This document shows, piece by piece, positions 1 through 42,085 of a stretch of 64,000 nt of DNA. A program made the translations under genes and the position numbers. The notes beneath the pieces are model-generated. The model did not search any database. It worked only from the letters and a program-made list of their open reading frames with translations, and was not told where the DNA came from. Each line of letters starts with the position of its first letter. Position 1 is the first letter of the stretch. This DNA comes from Lagopus muta (Eukaryota; Chordata; Aves; Galliformes; Phasianidae), in assembly GCF_023343835.1 (NCBI RefSeq), contig NC_064439.1:19353433-19417432 (forward strand), in the 5' to 3' direction.

Positions 1-1142
1 CTTTGGATAAATTGTTTAGGACAAGGTTTTTAAGGTATGTAAATATACACTTAGATGTGCGTTGGAGTATTTGCTACAGATTCTCTTAACTAACAGGCAC
101 AGAAAATGGGTGCATAACAACCTTCATAATTATCTTCAGTATTTTTCCCAAAGGTAGCCTGTTGATGAGTAGGGATCCACAGCTGTATGAATCAAGGCTA
201 TTGCATAATATTTACAATATTTTTCATTTTAGATTTTGATGATAAAGTAGCATATCTCTCTGAGAACTGACCGTGCTCCAGAATAACACATGATCTTTGT
301 AATATAGAAATAATTGTACCTCCAGTAGGAGCTGTCAAGTAAACATATTGTAAGACAGACATACAGTATCACAATGGAGCCTTTTTTCAAGGCAGATTAA
401 GACAAGGAAGAAAAAGATGCATTTACTCGCATAAAGAAAATATGTTTGTTCTGTAACTTGCTGTCCCTATTTTCACAGTTCATCAGAGCAGGAAGAAGGA
501 ATTCATTTCAATTCTCACATAAAAACATAAATTAGATAGGGGAGGGCTTCTTATGCCAGTAATTCATAGTGTGTAAGTAACAGACATCACAATGATGAAT
601 GTTGCTCAGTACTTCCTGGAAGCTGCTCAGCACCTCAGAATTAGAACAGAATTTTTATATTAGTTTCAGGGTTGATTCTGCAATGCAAAATTAAATGAGT
701 CATCTGTAATTTAGGCAGAATTCCCTTGAAACCAAGAGGTCTAATTACACCAAAAAAAACCCCCTCAGGTTAGAAGGAGTTGAAGTCAGTCTCTAAGAGG
801 GCACAGCTGGAAGGCACTACTGGTTTTTATTAATGATGGCTTAAAAGCAACATCTGGCTTGAAGATTCTCCTGATTTGAGAAAGCTGGAAGGGATGTTGA
901 GGGAAAGAAGCCATATTTCTAGATCAAGAACTTCATTTTTACCTGCTACACTGGACCAGCAACACAACCAAGGTTCATTATGCTGGCAAAGTGAACAAGA
1001 CAGATACTATAAACAGATTGCTGCATGCAATTTAACAGTTTAGTTTTGTTATACTTTTTAGTTTTGTATGAATACATTTATTTCTTACACTAAGAGACAA
1101 TAAAGTTTCCTGCTTCGAATTATTCAACTATGGTTAGTCCAC
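1..1142. other. 3' flank of SLC39A12
   Basis: AT-rich sequence beyond the likely SLC39A12 transcript end. I see no long frame, no CR1 and no RNA gene. A longer 3' UTR could extend into it. Confidence 0.5.
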
Positions 1143-1168
1143 TTTATTGCATTTAAATGTGCTTTATT
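1143..1168 (-). terminator. Candidate poly(A) signals for SLC39A12
   Basis: Two AATAAA hexamers read on the minus strand at 1168-1163 and 1148-1143, about 315-340 nt after the stop codon; a third lies at 1082-1077. Any could define the 3' end. The hexamer is frequent in AT-rich DNA, so support is modest. Confidence 0.4.
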
Positions 1169-1481
1169 CTTTTCTTCTATCAGACTGGCAGTGATCGCTG
1201 AGAGCATTCAACCAGAACAGTCTCAATAAAAACTAATCAGAAGCTCCTGTGAGTTTGAGCATGGGAATCTGGGAAACTCAGTAACAAATAAAACATATTT
1301 CTAAACATTTACGTTTACAAGAAAAAATCCAAGGTCTGAACAATAAGTTAATAAATTGGCATAGTTATCTACTGTTCAGATATAAAAATCCTGAAAATTT
1401 ATATATTGCTATGGCAGACATTACAAAACTGAACAACTATCCACTGTCATAAGTGGTACTTCAAGATTTCCAAAAGAAAAC

Positions 1482-31582
<30,101 letters not shown>

Positions 31583-32568
31583 CTCCTCTTCCTGCAGCGC
31601 CTGAGCTGCACTGAGTGTTGGAGTGTTGTTTGCACTTCACAGCTTAAACTCGAAACCTGAGGAATCTGAATAGTAAAGGGGAAAAAAACCCCAACCCCTT
31701 AATTAGTGTGAATGCAATATGTTTGAAAGGATTTATTAATTGGTTGGCTAAGCCGCTTTGCAGTGACAAGCTGTTTTTGAACAACAGGGAGCCTGTAAGG
31801 GCTTTACAGCCCAGAACAGCAGGAAACTAAGACAACCACAGCCTTAAAATTTCTGTAGAATTACCAATAAGTGATTGATTGAAACTGCTTTTCCCTCCTC
31901 ATAAAAATAAAGTGTATGATTTTCGTTTCACTCTTATGGCATTGCACTCACTAATAATCCTCTTCAGTAAGAACAGGAAAATGCTGTAGCTTTCACTTTT
32001 ATTCCATTATGAAACAGGTTTTTAGCAGCAAAAAATATCTGTAAATAAAGATTACTGTTCTAATTCTGATACAGAGTACAGTAATTATGTTAGAAAGGAA
32101 TGATATAGAGCAAGTTTCATTTCCAAAACACTTTATCAACATTACCAAGCTCCAGCTATAAAACATGAAACAGAACGAACAGGATATCCTTAAAAATTAA
32201 TGACATTTTATGATCAGGGGAAAGAGTTACAAGACTGAGGTCATAATTTCATTCGTAGAACTCAGGGAACAAACAAGACAAACATCAGAAAGAACAAGTT
32301 TGACTTCTTAACTCTAGATGCAAAGCACGTATTGTAAATCTGTCTTGACACTATCCTTCCCAGTGTCAGGCTATACCATCACCTTTGCTTTAACAACATC
32401 CATTCCAGTACAGAAGAAACAAAAGAGTTTCTCTTCTGTTTTCCACAAAGACTTTTTCATTTTATTGGTAGGCATATGCTGGCAGCAACAGATATTTTCA
32501 GATGACAACATACATACATTAAACAGCCACACACAAGATCAGCATTTTTTTGAAGTGCAATACGATTT

Positions 32569-32584
32569 GTGTGTGTGTGTGTGT
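32569..32584. repeat. (GT)8 microsatellite
   Basis: Sixteen bases of alternating G and T upstream of the SLC39A12 start-codon exon. Confidence 0.95.
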
Positions 32585-32799
32585 TCGATTTCAAAACAAA
32601 CCCAGCAAATGGAGTATTTAAAAAGGAGAAACAAAAAAAACAAAAAAAACCAGCAAAACACTGCTGAATTCTAGCTGACATTCACTCCCTAACTAAAGTT
32701 ACTAAGTTTTAGACACTAGGAAATCTTTTGCTATATAAATAAATGTTACTGTTAGCACTCTTGTTGGGAAACACTGACATCTAAATGTTATTTTCTTAC

Positions 32800-32960
32800 C
32801 TTCTGAAGGGAGAAAGAAAGCCTGTGTATCTAGCTTCGTGGCCTTTTGAATCCACAGAAGTATTTAGCTGCTGGAAGTCCAATGTTTTTAAAATTCTTGA
32901 TGGTGCTCTGGAAGCTGGAGAGGATTAGTTTATAGCTGCCTTGAAAAGTTTTCAGTTGCT
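32800..32960 (-). other. Candidate non-coding first exon of SLC39A12
   Basis: A good donor (CAGAAG then GTAAGA) ends at 32800 on the minus strand, 1.1 kb upstream of an acceptor-like CTCAG at 31657-31662 in front of the start-codon exon. The sequence between has no long frame, as expected for 5' UTR. The 5' limit is a guess; no TATA box or CpG island is evident. It rests on splice motifs alone. Confidence 0.35.
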
Positions 32961-33305
32961 ATGGAGAGAGCTGGCTCTTAAGGTAACAATGGAGGTGGAC
33001 AGGAATTAGTACATGTTCTTCTTGGCAAGTTCTAAGCATCACATTATTGTACGTATTTTACATATTCTGGTAGTTATCATTTTATGCAAATGGTGCCTGC
33101 TCTACTCTATCAAAACACAAGATATGTAAAATCTACTGAAGAATGTATTTCATTACAATGGGTAATACAAATTAGCACCCTAACTGTTCTCTGCTATGTT
33201 ACAATAATGGAGCGATTTTATGATATATTGAATTTCTTCCTAAATCAAAACTTAATTTCCTTTTGCAAACACTAGAACAGAAAAATACATTTTTAAAGCA
33301 CTTCC

Positions 33306-33349
<44 letters not shown>

Positions 33350-36300
33350 GTTTTTCTTTAGGAAGCACTGTCCTCAGAGAACAGGCTCTTTCTTTCTTTC
33401 TTTCCTTCTCATTCTGTACTACACTCACACCATTTATAAAACCAGGGACAGCCCAAACCACAATGAAAAAAATTCTTCCTCCCACTCTAACTTTCCTGAG
33501 GGGTTCTTTTGCAAAGTTGACATTTATGTCGCCATGTTGCTACTGTATTATTGCACTAGAATATAGTGAAAACTGATGACTGACAGATTTCCATAGTGAT
33601 AAATACACCAGTCATATCATTCTTCCACCTTGCAAACCTTCAGTGCGATAATGAATAATTAGCATCTCACTTTGTTCTTCAAACCCTGAGAAGCAGTAAG
33701 ACTGCTTACCTTACTGGTAACAGAAACATCGTGTTTCTCTTCAGAGCTCTAGGGACACAGTCCTGGGTTCTAAAATGCCAGCAGTGCTTCCTCCAAAGCT
33801 GCCAGCTCAAAGGGAATAATCTGGTGTTAGTAAAGCTGAGAGTTGGCAACTGAGACTGGTGGGAAAAAAAAAAAAAGAAAAAAAAAAAGAAAAAAAGAAA
33901 AGAGAACAACAAGAGCTCAAGTGAAGTGCAAAATGTAAAGAAATGATGTTCCCAAAAACACAATTACAGGTATATGGAACAGTGTAAACTCTTGTGTGAT
34001 CAAAGCTGAACATTTAAAAAATTAGTCCTACTATTATTTACTCAATGATACCAAAGACCCTCAACATTTGTACTGAAATGTGTTTTATTTTACTTTCTCA
34101 ATCTATTTTTTTTTTTTTTTTCCCCTGTTCTGGCTTTTATGTAATTTGTTCTATGAAACAATGCTATGTCCACATTTGTTCCACTAATAAAAACAGTCCC
34201 TCAGACGATGTGGGAATAGCTTCCAACACTTAGTCCCATAGATTGCTTAATCACCAAACAAACACAGAGTACGTTTATCTGTATATAATTTGGCATTTTG
34301 TGTATAACTAGTAATTGAAATGAAAAATTTATTCCATCCAGTTAATGTGTATAAACAGAGATGAATTGTTTCAATTTGCTGAGAGAAGCTAATGTTTAAA
34401 AATACACATTTTATGTTTTACTACTATCAAAAGCTTCTGAGAGAAGATTTGCATAATAATACTGGCAATATCTCATATTAGTGTTCATATTAGAAATTGA
34501 TGGTAACAAAATGAAACATTTAGTGTATTAGAAAGCCACAGATGACAGTTAGTACTGGGCACTATGATTTCAAAGAAATTTCCCTTTTTTTTTCTTCAGG
34601 TTAAGTGTTGCAAACTTCCTTCTCTGGCTTGCAAATATGTTTCCCATTGGCGGCAAAGTTACTGATGAGAACTCAAGCTTCCACTTCCGCTTTAACCCTT
34701 AGCATCACAGCATTGCCTCTGCTTTCTGTCATGAGCTAGGAATATTTCTGTCTGCACAACAATTGGATGGCTACTTTTTACATGATTTCTGAAACCAATT
34801 GCTAACTCCTTTTTTCAAACTCTTCTGTAATAGCATTATCCCCCTGCTACCTACCCATGCTGATATTATGTCAACCAACAAAATGGGACAATGATAACAA
34901 CTGAGCCATGTAGTTAGATGCCTAATACAAGTTTGCTGACAGATACAGAGAAATGACTTAGAACCTCAAGAAACAAGCATCACTAATATAATTCTCTCAT
35001 TTCTTATATCGGTCTCTCCCAGTTTGGCTTAAATTGAAGTGATTTTTCAACAGACGGGAAAAAAAAAAAGGTAGAATGACAATGTTTATGGAGAAAGAGC
35101 CCTCAGAGGTATTGCAGAACCAGGTATCTCAAAGCAAAGCAACTTGTCCTTCTAACATGAAAAAAAAGACCAAAACCAGAGGCATGGCAAACTTAAATAA
35201 GTGAACGACACTTTTTAAACTTGATTCTATGCTTAGTTCAGGACTGTCTCATGCTCAAGCAAGGATCTGACATCAAGAATTTGCAGAGATAAATCACCAT
35301 TTTTAATCAGTTTGAACTTACATCATGGAGGAATACTTGAAGAGTAACAGATTGCTGACCAGCACTGCTAAGCATCCTAGTAAAATGTTACCAGAAAAGA
35401 ATGTGATCAAGATAGGAACTTCCCAAAATTCATATTTTATTTCATGTTCATGATCTCAAACAAAGCACATCTTCATGCACAAGTGTTCTCTTTTATGACT
35501 AAGCAAGCTCATATTATTATGTCCCCAAACTTCCATGACTAGGAGTGAAGGCAATTTCCAAATAGCATAATCAGGCACAGAATATGAGAAGCATGTGCAG
35601 CAAGCCCTCTTTGGTTACAGGATTTTCAGCTGTTTAAATTTTAAGTGAGCCAGTGAGACTCACTGCAGCTTGTCTTGTTTCTCCCACCTACACACCTGCT
35701 GCAAGAACAAAAGCAAGTTGCCCATTCACAAATGCCATGAATAACTGCACTCTGCAATTTACTGTTTTTCAAAGGATCAGTGAATAAATTATATGTGAAT
35801 AGGAAAACTCTCTAGAGGACTCACTGAGAGATGACAAGGACATGCCCATGAGCTCTATCAACCTGGCAAGCCACGTAATTTTATTTGTACAGCAGAATAG
35901 GGAGAGGATGTAGGCATCATCTTAGCAAGACCCCTGCTGAACTTCACATCTTAACAGAAATGCAGCTATATAACTCTTATTCCTTAAATACTGTAAATCT
36001 TGTTTTGATGGACAAAGCAAATGTGGTTTTTGCCCTTTTATTAATCACAGTAATTTTGGCAAACAGAGAATTCTGAACTACTGCAGATTTCCCTCGTGTT
36101 ATTAATGCGATGCATGCACATTACTATAATTACAGCCATAGGCACCATACTGACATATGAAAGGATTATATTTTGCAAGAAATTTAAGTCTAACTTCTAT
36201 ATATAGAGCATTCTTGCAAATGAATTAATGCCAGAGAACTATAAAAAGCAAAATCAGTGCTTTAAAATTACTACAGTCTATTCAGCCTCATTGGCCTCAC

Positions 36301-36885
36301 ATGTCAATCCCAATAATATCATATATTTAGAGTGTCAATTAATTAAAACGACTGAATTCTATTGAAATGATCTGAGATATACATTAATATAGTTTCACAT
36401 ATTAATTTGTATCTCTGGAACAAGCCTTATATTAGTTCCGGACTGATTGACTCACGTGTTAACAGCAAGTTTCCTTAAGGAGACTTGGAAATCTATTTAT
36501 AACAGAAGAAAGGAATTCATGGATTATTTCCACTCTAGACCAGCAAAGCCTCTTAAGTTTTGAGAAGTGTACCTTCAGAAGTATTTTTTCCTCATACTGC
36601 ACAAATAATTCTTGACATCTATTGTCTTCAGATGACTGGCATAAAAACTTAGATGGGTTAACAAAACATTATTTTATATGAAATGTGTGACCTACTTAGG
36701 TCTCATTAATTGCCCTTATCTTACTACAAACTTTAACCTTATACAACTTCTCCATTGCTGATTTTCTGGTCAGTGTTTTTGGACTAAACAGTGCAAAAAA
36801 TGGGTACAAACATAACTGTGAAGACTATTCAAGAGTATCATTAAATCTAATCAAGAACTTAGATACAGCAGCAGATATGTGCATG
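32961..36885. other. Upstream flank of SLC39A12, intergenic
   Basis: AT-rich sequence between the two genes. It contains a 38 nt A run at 33309-33346 followed by a CTTT-rich tract, and an A/G-rich tract at 33859-33902. Frames made of runs of Phe here are just the complement of these homopolymers. No gene or CR1 recognised. Confidence 0.7.
33309..33346. repeat. Poly-A run (38 nt)
   Basis: Longest homopolymer in the window. The sequence before it does not resemble a known retroposon body, and no target-site duplication is obvious. Followed by CTTT repeats at about 33388-33408. Confidence 0.95.
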
Positions 36886-37002
36886 TGGAGGTGTTTAAGG
36901 CCAGGTTGGATGGGGCCCTGGGCAATCTGATCTAGTACTCTGTCTAGCAGCTGGCAGCCATGCTTGTGTTAGGAGAGTTGGAACTTACTGATCCTTGAGG
37001 TC
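36886..37002 (+). mobile_element. CR1 fragment, left part, interrupted
   Basis: GGAGGTGTTTAAGGCCAGG, TTGGATGGGGCCCTGGGC and GATCCTTGAGGTC are the CR1 3' region in forward orientation. It stops at 37002 where a reversed CR1 begins; its missing end continues at 37211. Confidence 0.88.
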
Positions 37003-37210
37003 ATAGAATCATAGAACGGCCTAGGTTGAAAAGGACCACAACAATCATCTAGTTTCAACGCCCTGCCATGTGCAGGGTTGCCAACCACTAGATCAGGCTG
37101 TCCAGAGCCACATCCAGACTGGCCTTCAATGCCTCCAGGGATGGGGCATCCACAACCTCCTTGGGTAACTTGTTCCAGTGTGTCACCACCCTGTGTGAAA
37201 AACTTCCTCC
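37003..37210 (-). mobile_element. CR1 LINE inserted into an older CR1
   Basis: Begins ATAGAATCATAGAACGGCC, the reversed CR1 3' terminus, and continues through TCCAGGGATGGGGCATCCAC and GTTCCAGTGTGTCACCACCC. It lies between two pieces of a forward CR1. Confidence 0.88.
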
Positions 37211-37246
37211 AAGGTCCTTGCTAACTCAGGCCATTCTATGATTCAA
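37211..37246 (+). mobile_element. CR1 fragment, right part (3' terminus)
   Basis: AAGGTCCTTGCTAACTCAGG then CCATTCTATGATTC, the last bases of a forward CR1. Together with 36886-37002 this rebuilds the order of one element split by the insertion. Confidence 0.85.
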
Positions 37247-37599
37247 CATCACTTTCAGCTATTTTACCTCCTTTTATGCTATAAAGATGCAGAAAGTGAG
37301 TTATTAAGCTTTCCACCTGTTCAGTTATGTCCTGGAATGCTACCAGAATCTATCACGTGCATTCTTCATTTCTGTTTTTTTATGTTTCTAAAGATAAAAA
37401 CATGAGTTGGCCGTACTAAGAACATATCATCTAACCCAGAGCACTTACAATTTCATTAAACATATGATTACACATGAATAACTACAGAACACTGCAGCAC
37501 AGAGCACCAATCAGTAATAAAATGAAGAAATTGTTTTAACAGTTATGCTATTTACCACATAGGAAAGAGACTTAGGTATCACATCATTTCCAACATTGT

Positions 37600-37962
37600 T
37601 CTGATCATGTGTAATGCTGTAACTCAATGGAAAATGCAACAATGATAGCAGAGTAGCAAAGTCCTAGGCTGCAGCAAGTGAGGATTTGCTTAAATGCAAC
37701 AGCTGAGGACACAGGAACAAAGGAAAAAATGCTGCTTACTCCAGGAAGACCTAAGGTAAGCCAGGCTCTCCAGCAAGATACCCTTACCTCCACTACAAAC
37801 CCTTAAATGAAATCAGGAAAGGGGTGGATCCTGGCTGCACCCCTTGCGGCCACTCAGATGCATACACCTGATCTCCCCTGGTTTGGCCCAGCCTTCCCAC
37901 CAATTGCTCAATCACTGGTTCAAGCCATGACTTAACATTTCCACTATACATATCATACTGGA
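37600..37962 (-). repeat. LTR-like dispersed repeat, copy A
   Basis: Shares blocks with copies at 41890-42085 and 61300-61645: an AACCCTTAAATGA block, GGGGTGGATCCTGGCTGCAC, then CATACACCTGAT and CCATGACTTAACATTTCCAC. Read on the minus strand it begins near TAGTGGAAATG and has a TATA-like TTTAAGGGTT followed by a donor-like AGGTAAGGGTATC, which suggests a solo LTR. The family name is not known to me with certainty. Confidence 0.65.
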
Positions 37963-39178
37963 ATGGCCCTTTCCCGTTGAATAGCCATCCTTTTAGGTTT
38001 GACAAACACTCAAAAGTCCCTTAGTGCGAGGTATCATACTTGATACAGTATTTCTAAAACATTTTTATTCTTACAGTGATTGAGATAAGTGTGTTCTCAG
38101 AGTGTTTTTGTAGTACTGTATTTCACTCCATGTCCAAAATTCCAAGCCTCTAGTTCTTTTTGCATGAAAGCCCAATTATGCTCTGTTGCTTTCTAACTCA
38201 ATGTCCTCAGCAAATGATGTCATTGCTATCTACTTATTAGATAACTATAGTCTAAATAGTTGAATCACGGAAGATCTCAGTGGTAACCTCTAAGTCAATC
38301 AATCAATTTTCAAAGCAACTCATAACCTTCTAGATTATTTACTTATCCTCAATTTTTTAATCTCCTTCAATTTAGTAAGTAGTTTCCTGTTGGTACCATA
38401 CCGAATAGTTATATGTAATTGTTACAGTGAAGTTCTGGCGGATATCATCTACTGCATCTCCTTTATTCAGAAGAACAACAAATTAATAACATGTAAAAAC
38501 ATGTTAAAAAAACAAAAAGTACTTTCCTATGGCTTATTAATTAGTTCATTTTCACAGCTAAATGGAAACTAAAAGAAATACTTAGCTATAATTTTTTATA
38601 TTTTATGAAAACAGAAACTAAAAAAAAAAATACAGAATTAGTCCTTTCTAGTTGCATCAAATAAGTTACATTACTGAAAACATAAAAATACTTAAAACCA
38701 TTAGAAGTATATAGTATAAGATGATTTAAATTTAACATGCAGTGTTACTAGATTGAAAAACCTGAGACTGTGCTTCTACTGCCAGATCTTTCAATCTCTT
38801 TTATTGTACTCAGTTACTAGGTGAGTAAACATATGTACTCATTCTAGCAAATTCATCTGGAAGTTACTAAAAATACATATATGCTCATCCAGGTCTGAAA
38901 TTGAAGTTTGCTCCAATACAAAAACAAAAGCATAGTATGATAGGCCAGTTAGATTCATTTTCCTCAAATTGCTGTTAATTATAAAATAAAAAACTGAATT
39001 TAATGTCATCCAGCTTTTGAAGGCAACAGCACTGACAACAGCACATCCCATTCTTAGACACTTTTTTTTCTAGTTTTCACTTGTTTTATCCAAGTTATTT
39101 GTAGTTTTATACATGCATATTATTATTCCATATCAATGCAAATACTAACTGCAATGAATAAAGTGCGGGTTTTGAAAG
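37963..39178. other. Intergenic AT-rich sequence
   Basis: No gene, CR1 or other recognisable element between the LTR-like copy and the next CR1. Confidence 0.6.
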
Positions 39179-39375
39179 AATCATAGATTGTTTGGGGTTG
39201 GAAAGGACTTTGAAGATCATGTGGTTCCAACACCAATACCACAGGCAGGGACAACTGCCACTAGACCAAGCTGGGCAAAGCTTCATTCAACCTGGCCTTG
39301 AACAACTCCAGGGCATCTCAACATCTCTGTACGACTTGTTCTAGTGCATCACCCTCACAGCAAAGAAACTTTGGA
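39179..39375 (-). mobile_element. CR1 LINE fragment, reverse orientation
   Basis: Begins AATCATAGATTGTTTGGGG, continues GGTTCCAACACC, CACTAGACCAAGCTGGGC, CAACCTGGCCTTGAACAACT and CATCACCCTCACAGCAAAG. These are the CR1 3' blocks in reversed order. Confidence 0.9.
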
Positions 39376-41889
39376 GCATTTAAACTCCTCCTTTTTTAAC
39401 CATCTCAAAAACATCAGCTCATTGCTTGAAAACAGTCTGCTGCATCCAGGAAATAAACAAAGATAAATTAAAAAAAAATAAGAGACTAATTTTTTTTTTA
39501 AATTAAGGTTATTCTTAAACCACAAATAATAACATAGAACTCACATTACTTATTAATGAATACACATTAATGAATTCATATATCATTCCTAGAATGATAA
39601 CAACAAATAGGAATAAGCAAATAAATAATAAAAATAAAAATACATTAAGGAAACAATACAGGATGCTAGTTTTCAAGGAGACTAAAGCCAGTCTCTGTCA
39701 AGTACCAGAAGACAACCTGTTATAAAGAAACTGGTGGTAGGAAAGCTATCACACTTGTGGTCCTGGATCCTGGGTTTGGAAAACCTAATACTCAGCTGAA
39801 AATAATCAAGTACAATTTGCAACACTATCACTTAATGTGATTTCGGTTGTTATTTTAAGCTCTAATTACTGATTTAGAGATTTCACCACCCAGACAATCT
39901 ACTCTTAATCAGTACCTGCAGTCTCCCACATACTGTTCCAAGAATTGCTTGTCTGAATTTTCTATTAAGTTCTAATTATAACCTATTGTGGAAAAAACAG
40001 TAACAGAATGTATTAAACTTGTCCTTTCATCAAGGCAGCAGTGGGAAATTTAGAAGAAATAACCCTTTCAATTTTTAAAAACCTGGGCCCACAAACCTTG
40101 CAGATGCTGCATATCATGTAACTTTCATATTTCCTTTGTGAAAAATATCCCTAACTCTAATATTTAATAACTTTTTTCTTTCTTTCTTGTGCTTTTCTTT
40201 TGTATCTTTTTTACATAATCTCTGTGTTTATTCATTTGTTTTCATTGCCAATGTTTTTTCTGTTTTCCTTGTTTTCTTATATGTTATTTGATGGCATTAT
40301 ATTTATATTACTATATATAGAAGTACAATTGCAAAAAGAGAATACAGAATTAAATACCTTATGATGCTTGGACAGATGATAAAGGGAAATAAAGGATTGT
40401 TTTGTCAAAAATTTTTATTACAATTTCTATTGTCCCCTCCCTTCAATGTTACTTTCTAACACAAATGTAATAATTCCTGAATTTGCCCTATCTCTATTTA
40501 ACACAACTATCATTCTTATCAATAATCACTCTCACTTAAATTTTTAAGAACTCCCGCTCCCAGTTTTGCTCAGTGTTGTTTCCAGCTTCACAGAAAGAGT
40601 CTTTTTAAAGTATCGCATGCACGAATTCACACATAAACAAGTCTGGAAAACCATAAATGTGAAGTTTAATCTCACTTTACACAACTTCATTGAGCTTAAA
40701 GTGTGTATTTATTAATGACTAGATCTAACAACATACAATCTGCAGCTCACTGTAAAGTTCAGAAGTAGCCAAGTAGAACAAGTCAATGCCTGGCAGTTGT
40801 TAGCTAGGAAAAGAAAGCATTAAGTGGATTAGTATGCAGAGCATGGTGTGTTGAGAGGAATTTTTAATTAACTCTCTCTTAAGAAGTTTGGTTTTGGTCT
40901 TATCTAGAATTTCATTTTATTTTATTTTCCAGAAACTCTGATAAGAACTGAAGATGGAGCCGGGGCAAAAATTTATTTAAGAAGAAAACTAAGGTTATTC
41001 ATAAATCAGTGCCAAGGATAATAAAAGGGAGGTGGGAGTGCTGGCTTTAAGAACTCATTCTTTGTGTATACCTTCAGATAAAAGTCTGGAGAATGGATGC
41101 GTCCAACGTACTGGATTTCCTCCCCATTCTGAATGACGAGTCCCTCGTATTGTTTTGCTGCAATATTTTGAGGGACTCAGAACTATCTGACTAGAAAATT
41201 CTGTCTATTAAAGAGAATAAGCATAAACTCTGAGACCACCTGTCTGTATCTTAGGATAACTGGCTATGTATTAACTTCAGTTTGCTCTCCTACTTCTGAA
41301 ACAAAAATATGACAAATAAACTTGCCAAACACCATCTTCACTGTCATTTTGAAAGAGGAAAGTATGTGCATATGAGAGAGAAACAAACCACAGCATTTCC
41401 TCTTGGCATGCTCCTTAATACTACCTCTTCTTTAAGAAACCCACAAATTGGAATTAAATCTACCAGAATGCAAATACACAGGTCTGCATCTATTATCCAC
41501 ATTTTTAATACAAAACTTCAGACTTTACAGTAAAGCTGTCACACTTCTGTATATAGTCACTCACAACTCCCTGTTAGTATCACTAGAAAAAAGAGACTGT
41601 CTAACAGGCAGTTTATCTGTCCTATTCTAGAAGAGTGCTTTTGGAGGAGAGGAATTGTGGTCTAGACTTAGTGATCGTATGTATAACTTGTATAACAGTT
41701 GAGAGCCTGCAGCGATCATCCCTGATGCAGATGCCTGCACTATTGTACAATTAACAAATGCACAGTTACAAGAGTAGCAGTTAGGATAGCATTTTAGAGG
41801 TTTTTAGTTAGAAAGATTACCAAAGTGGAAAGAGACAATAAAAAATGAAATGCTCACTTATGTCCTAGGCCTGCAATAGAAAATTCCAA
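39376..41889. other. Intergenic AT-rich sequence
   Basis: Contains short A-rich tracts near 39470 and 39620. No gene or transposable element recognised. Confidence 0.6.
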
Positions 41890-42085
41890 AAGGAACACTT
41901 TCCAGAAAGGAATTCTTCCTCTGTGGCAGTCAGCCCTTAAATGGGGTCTAGGAGAGGTGCAGCCTGGCTCCATCCCTTCTGGTCACTCAGCTGAATTGCC
42001 TTCACCTGTGCTCCCATGGCTGACTCAGTGCTTTTCTCAGGTGATCAGTCAGTGGTTCAGGCCATGACTTAACAGTTCCCATACA
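41890..42085 (-). repeat. LTR-like dispersed repeat, copy B
   Basis: Same block order as copies A and C: CCCTTAAATGGGGTCT, GCAGCCTGGCTCCATCCC, TCACTCAGCTGAATTGCC, CACCTGTGCTCCC and GGTTCAGGCCATGACTTAAC. It is the most diverged and shortest of the three and has the same orientation. Confidence 0.6.

Noticed and set aside
33252..34013. Phe-rich frames
   Set aside because: They are translations of A/T homopolymers and A/G tracts.
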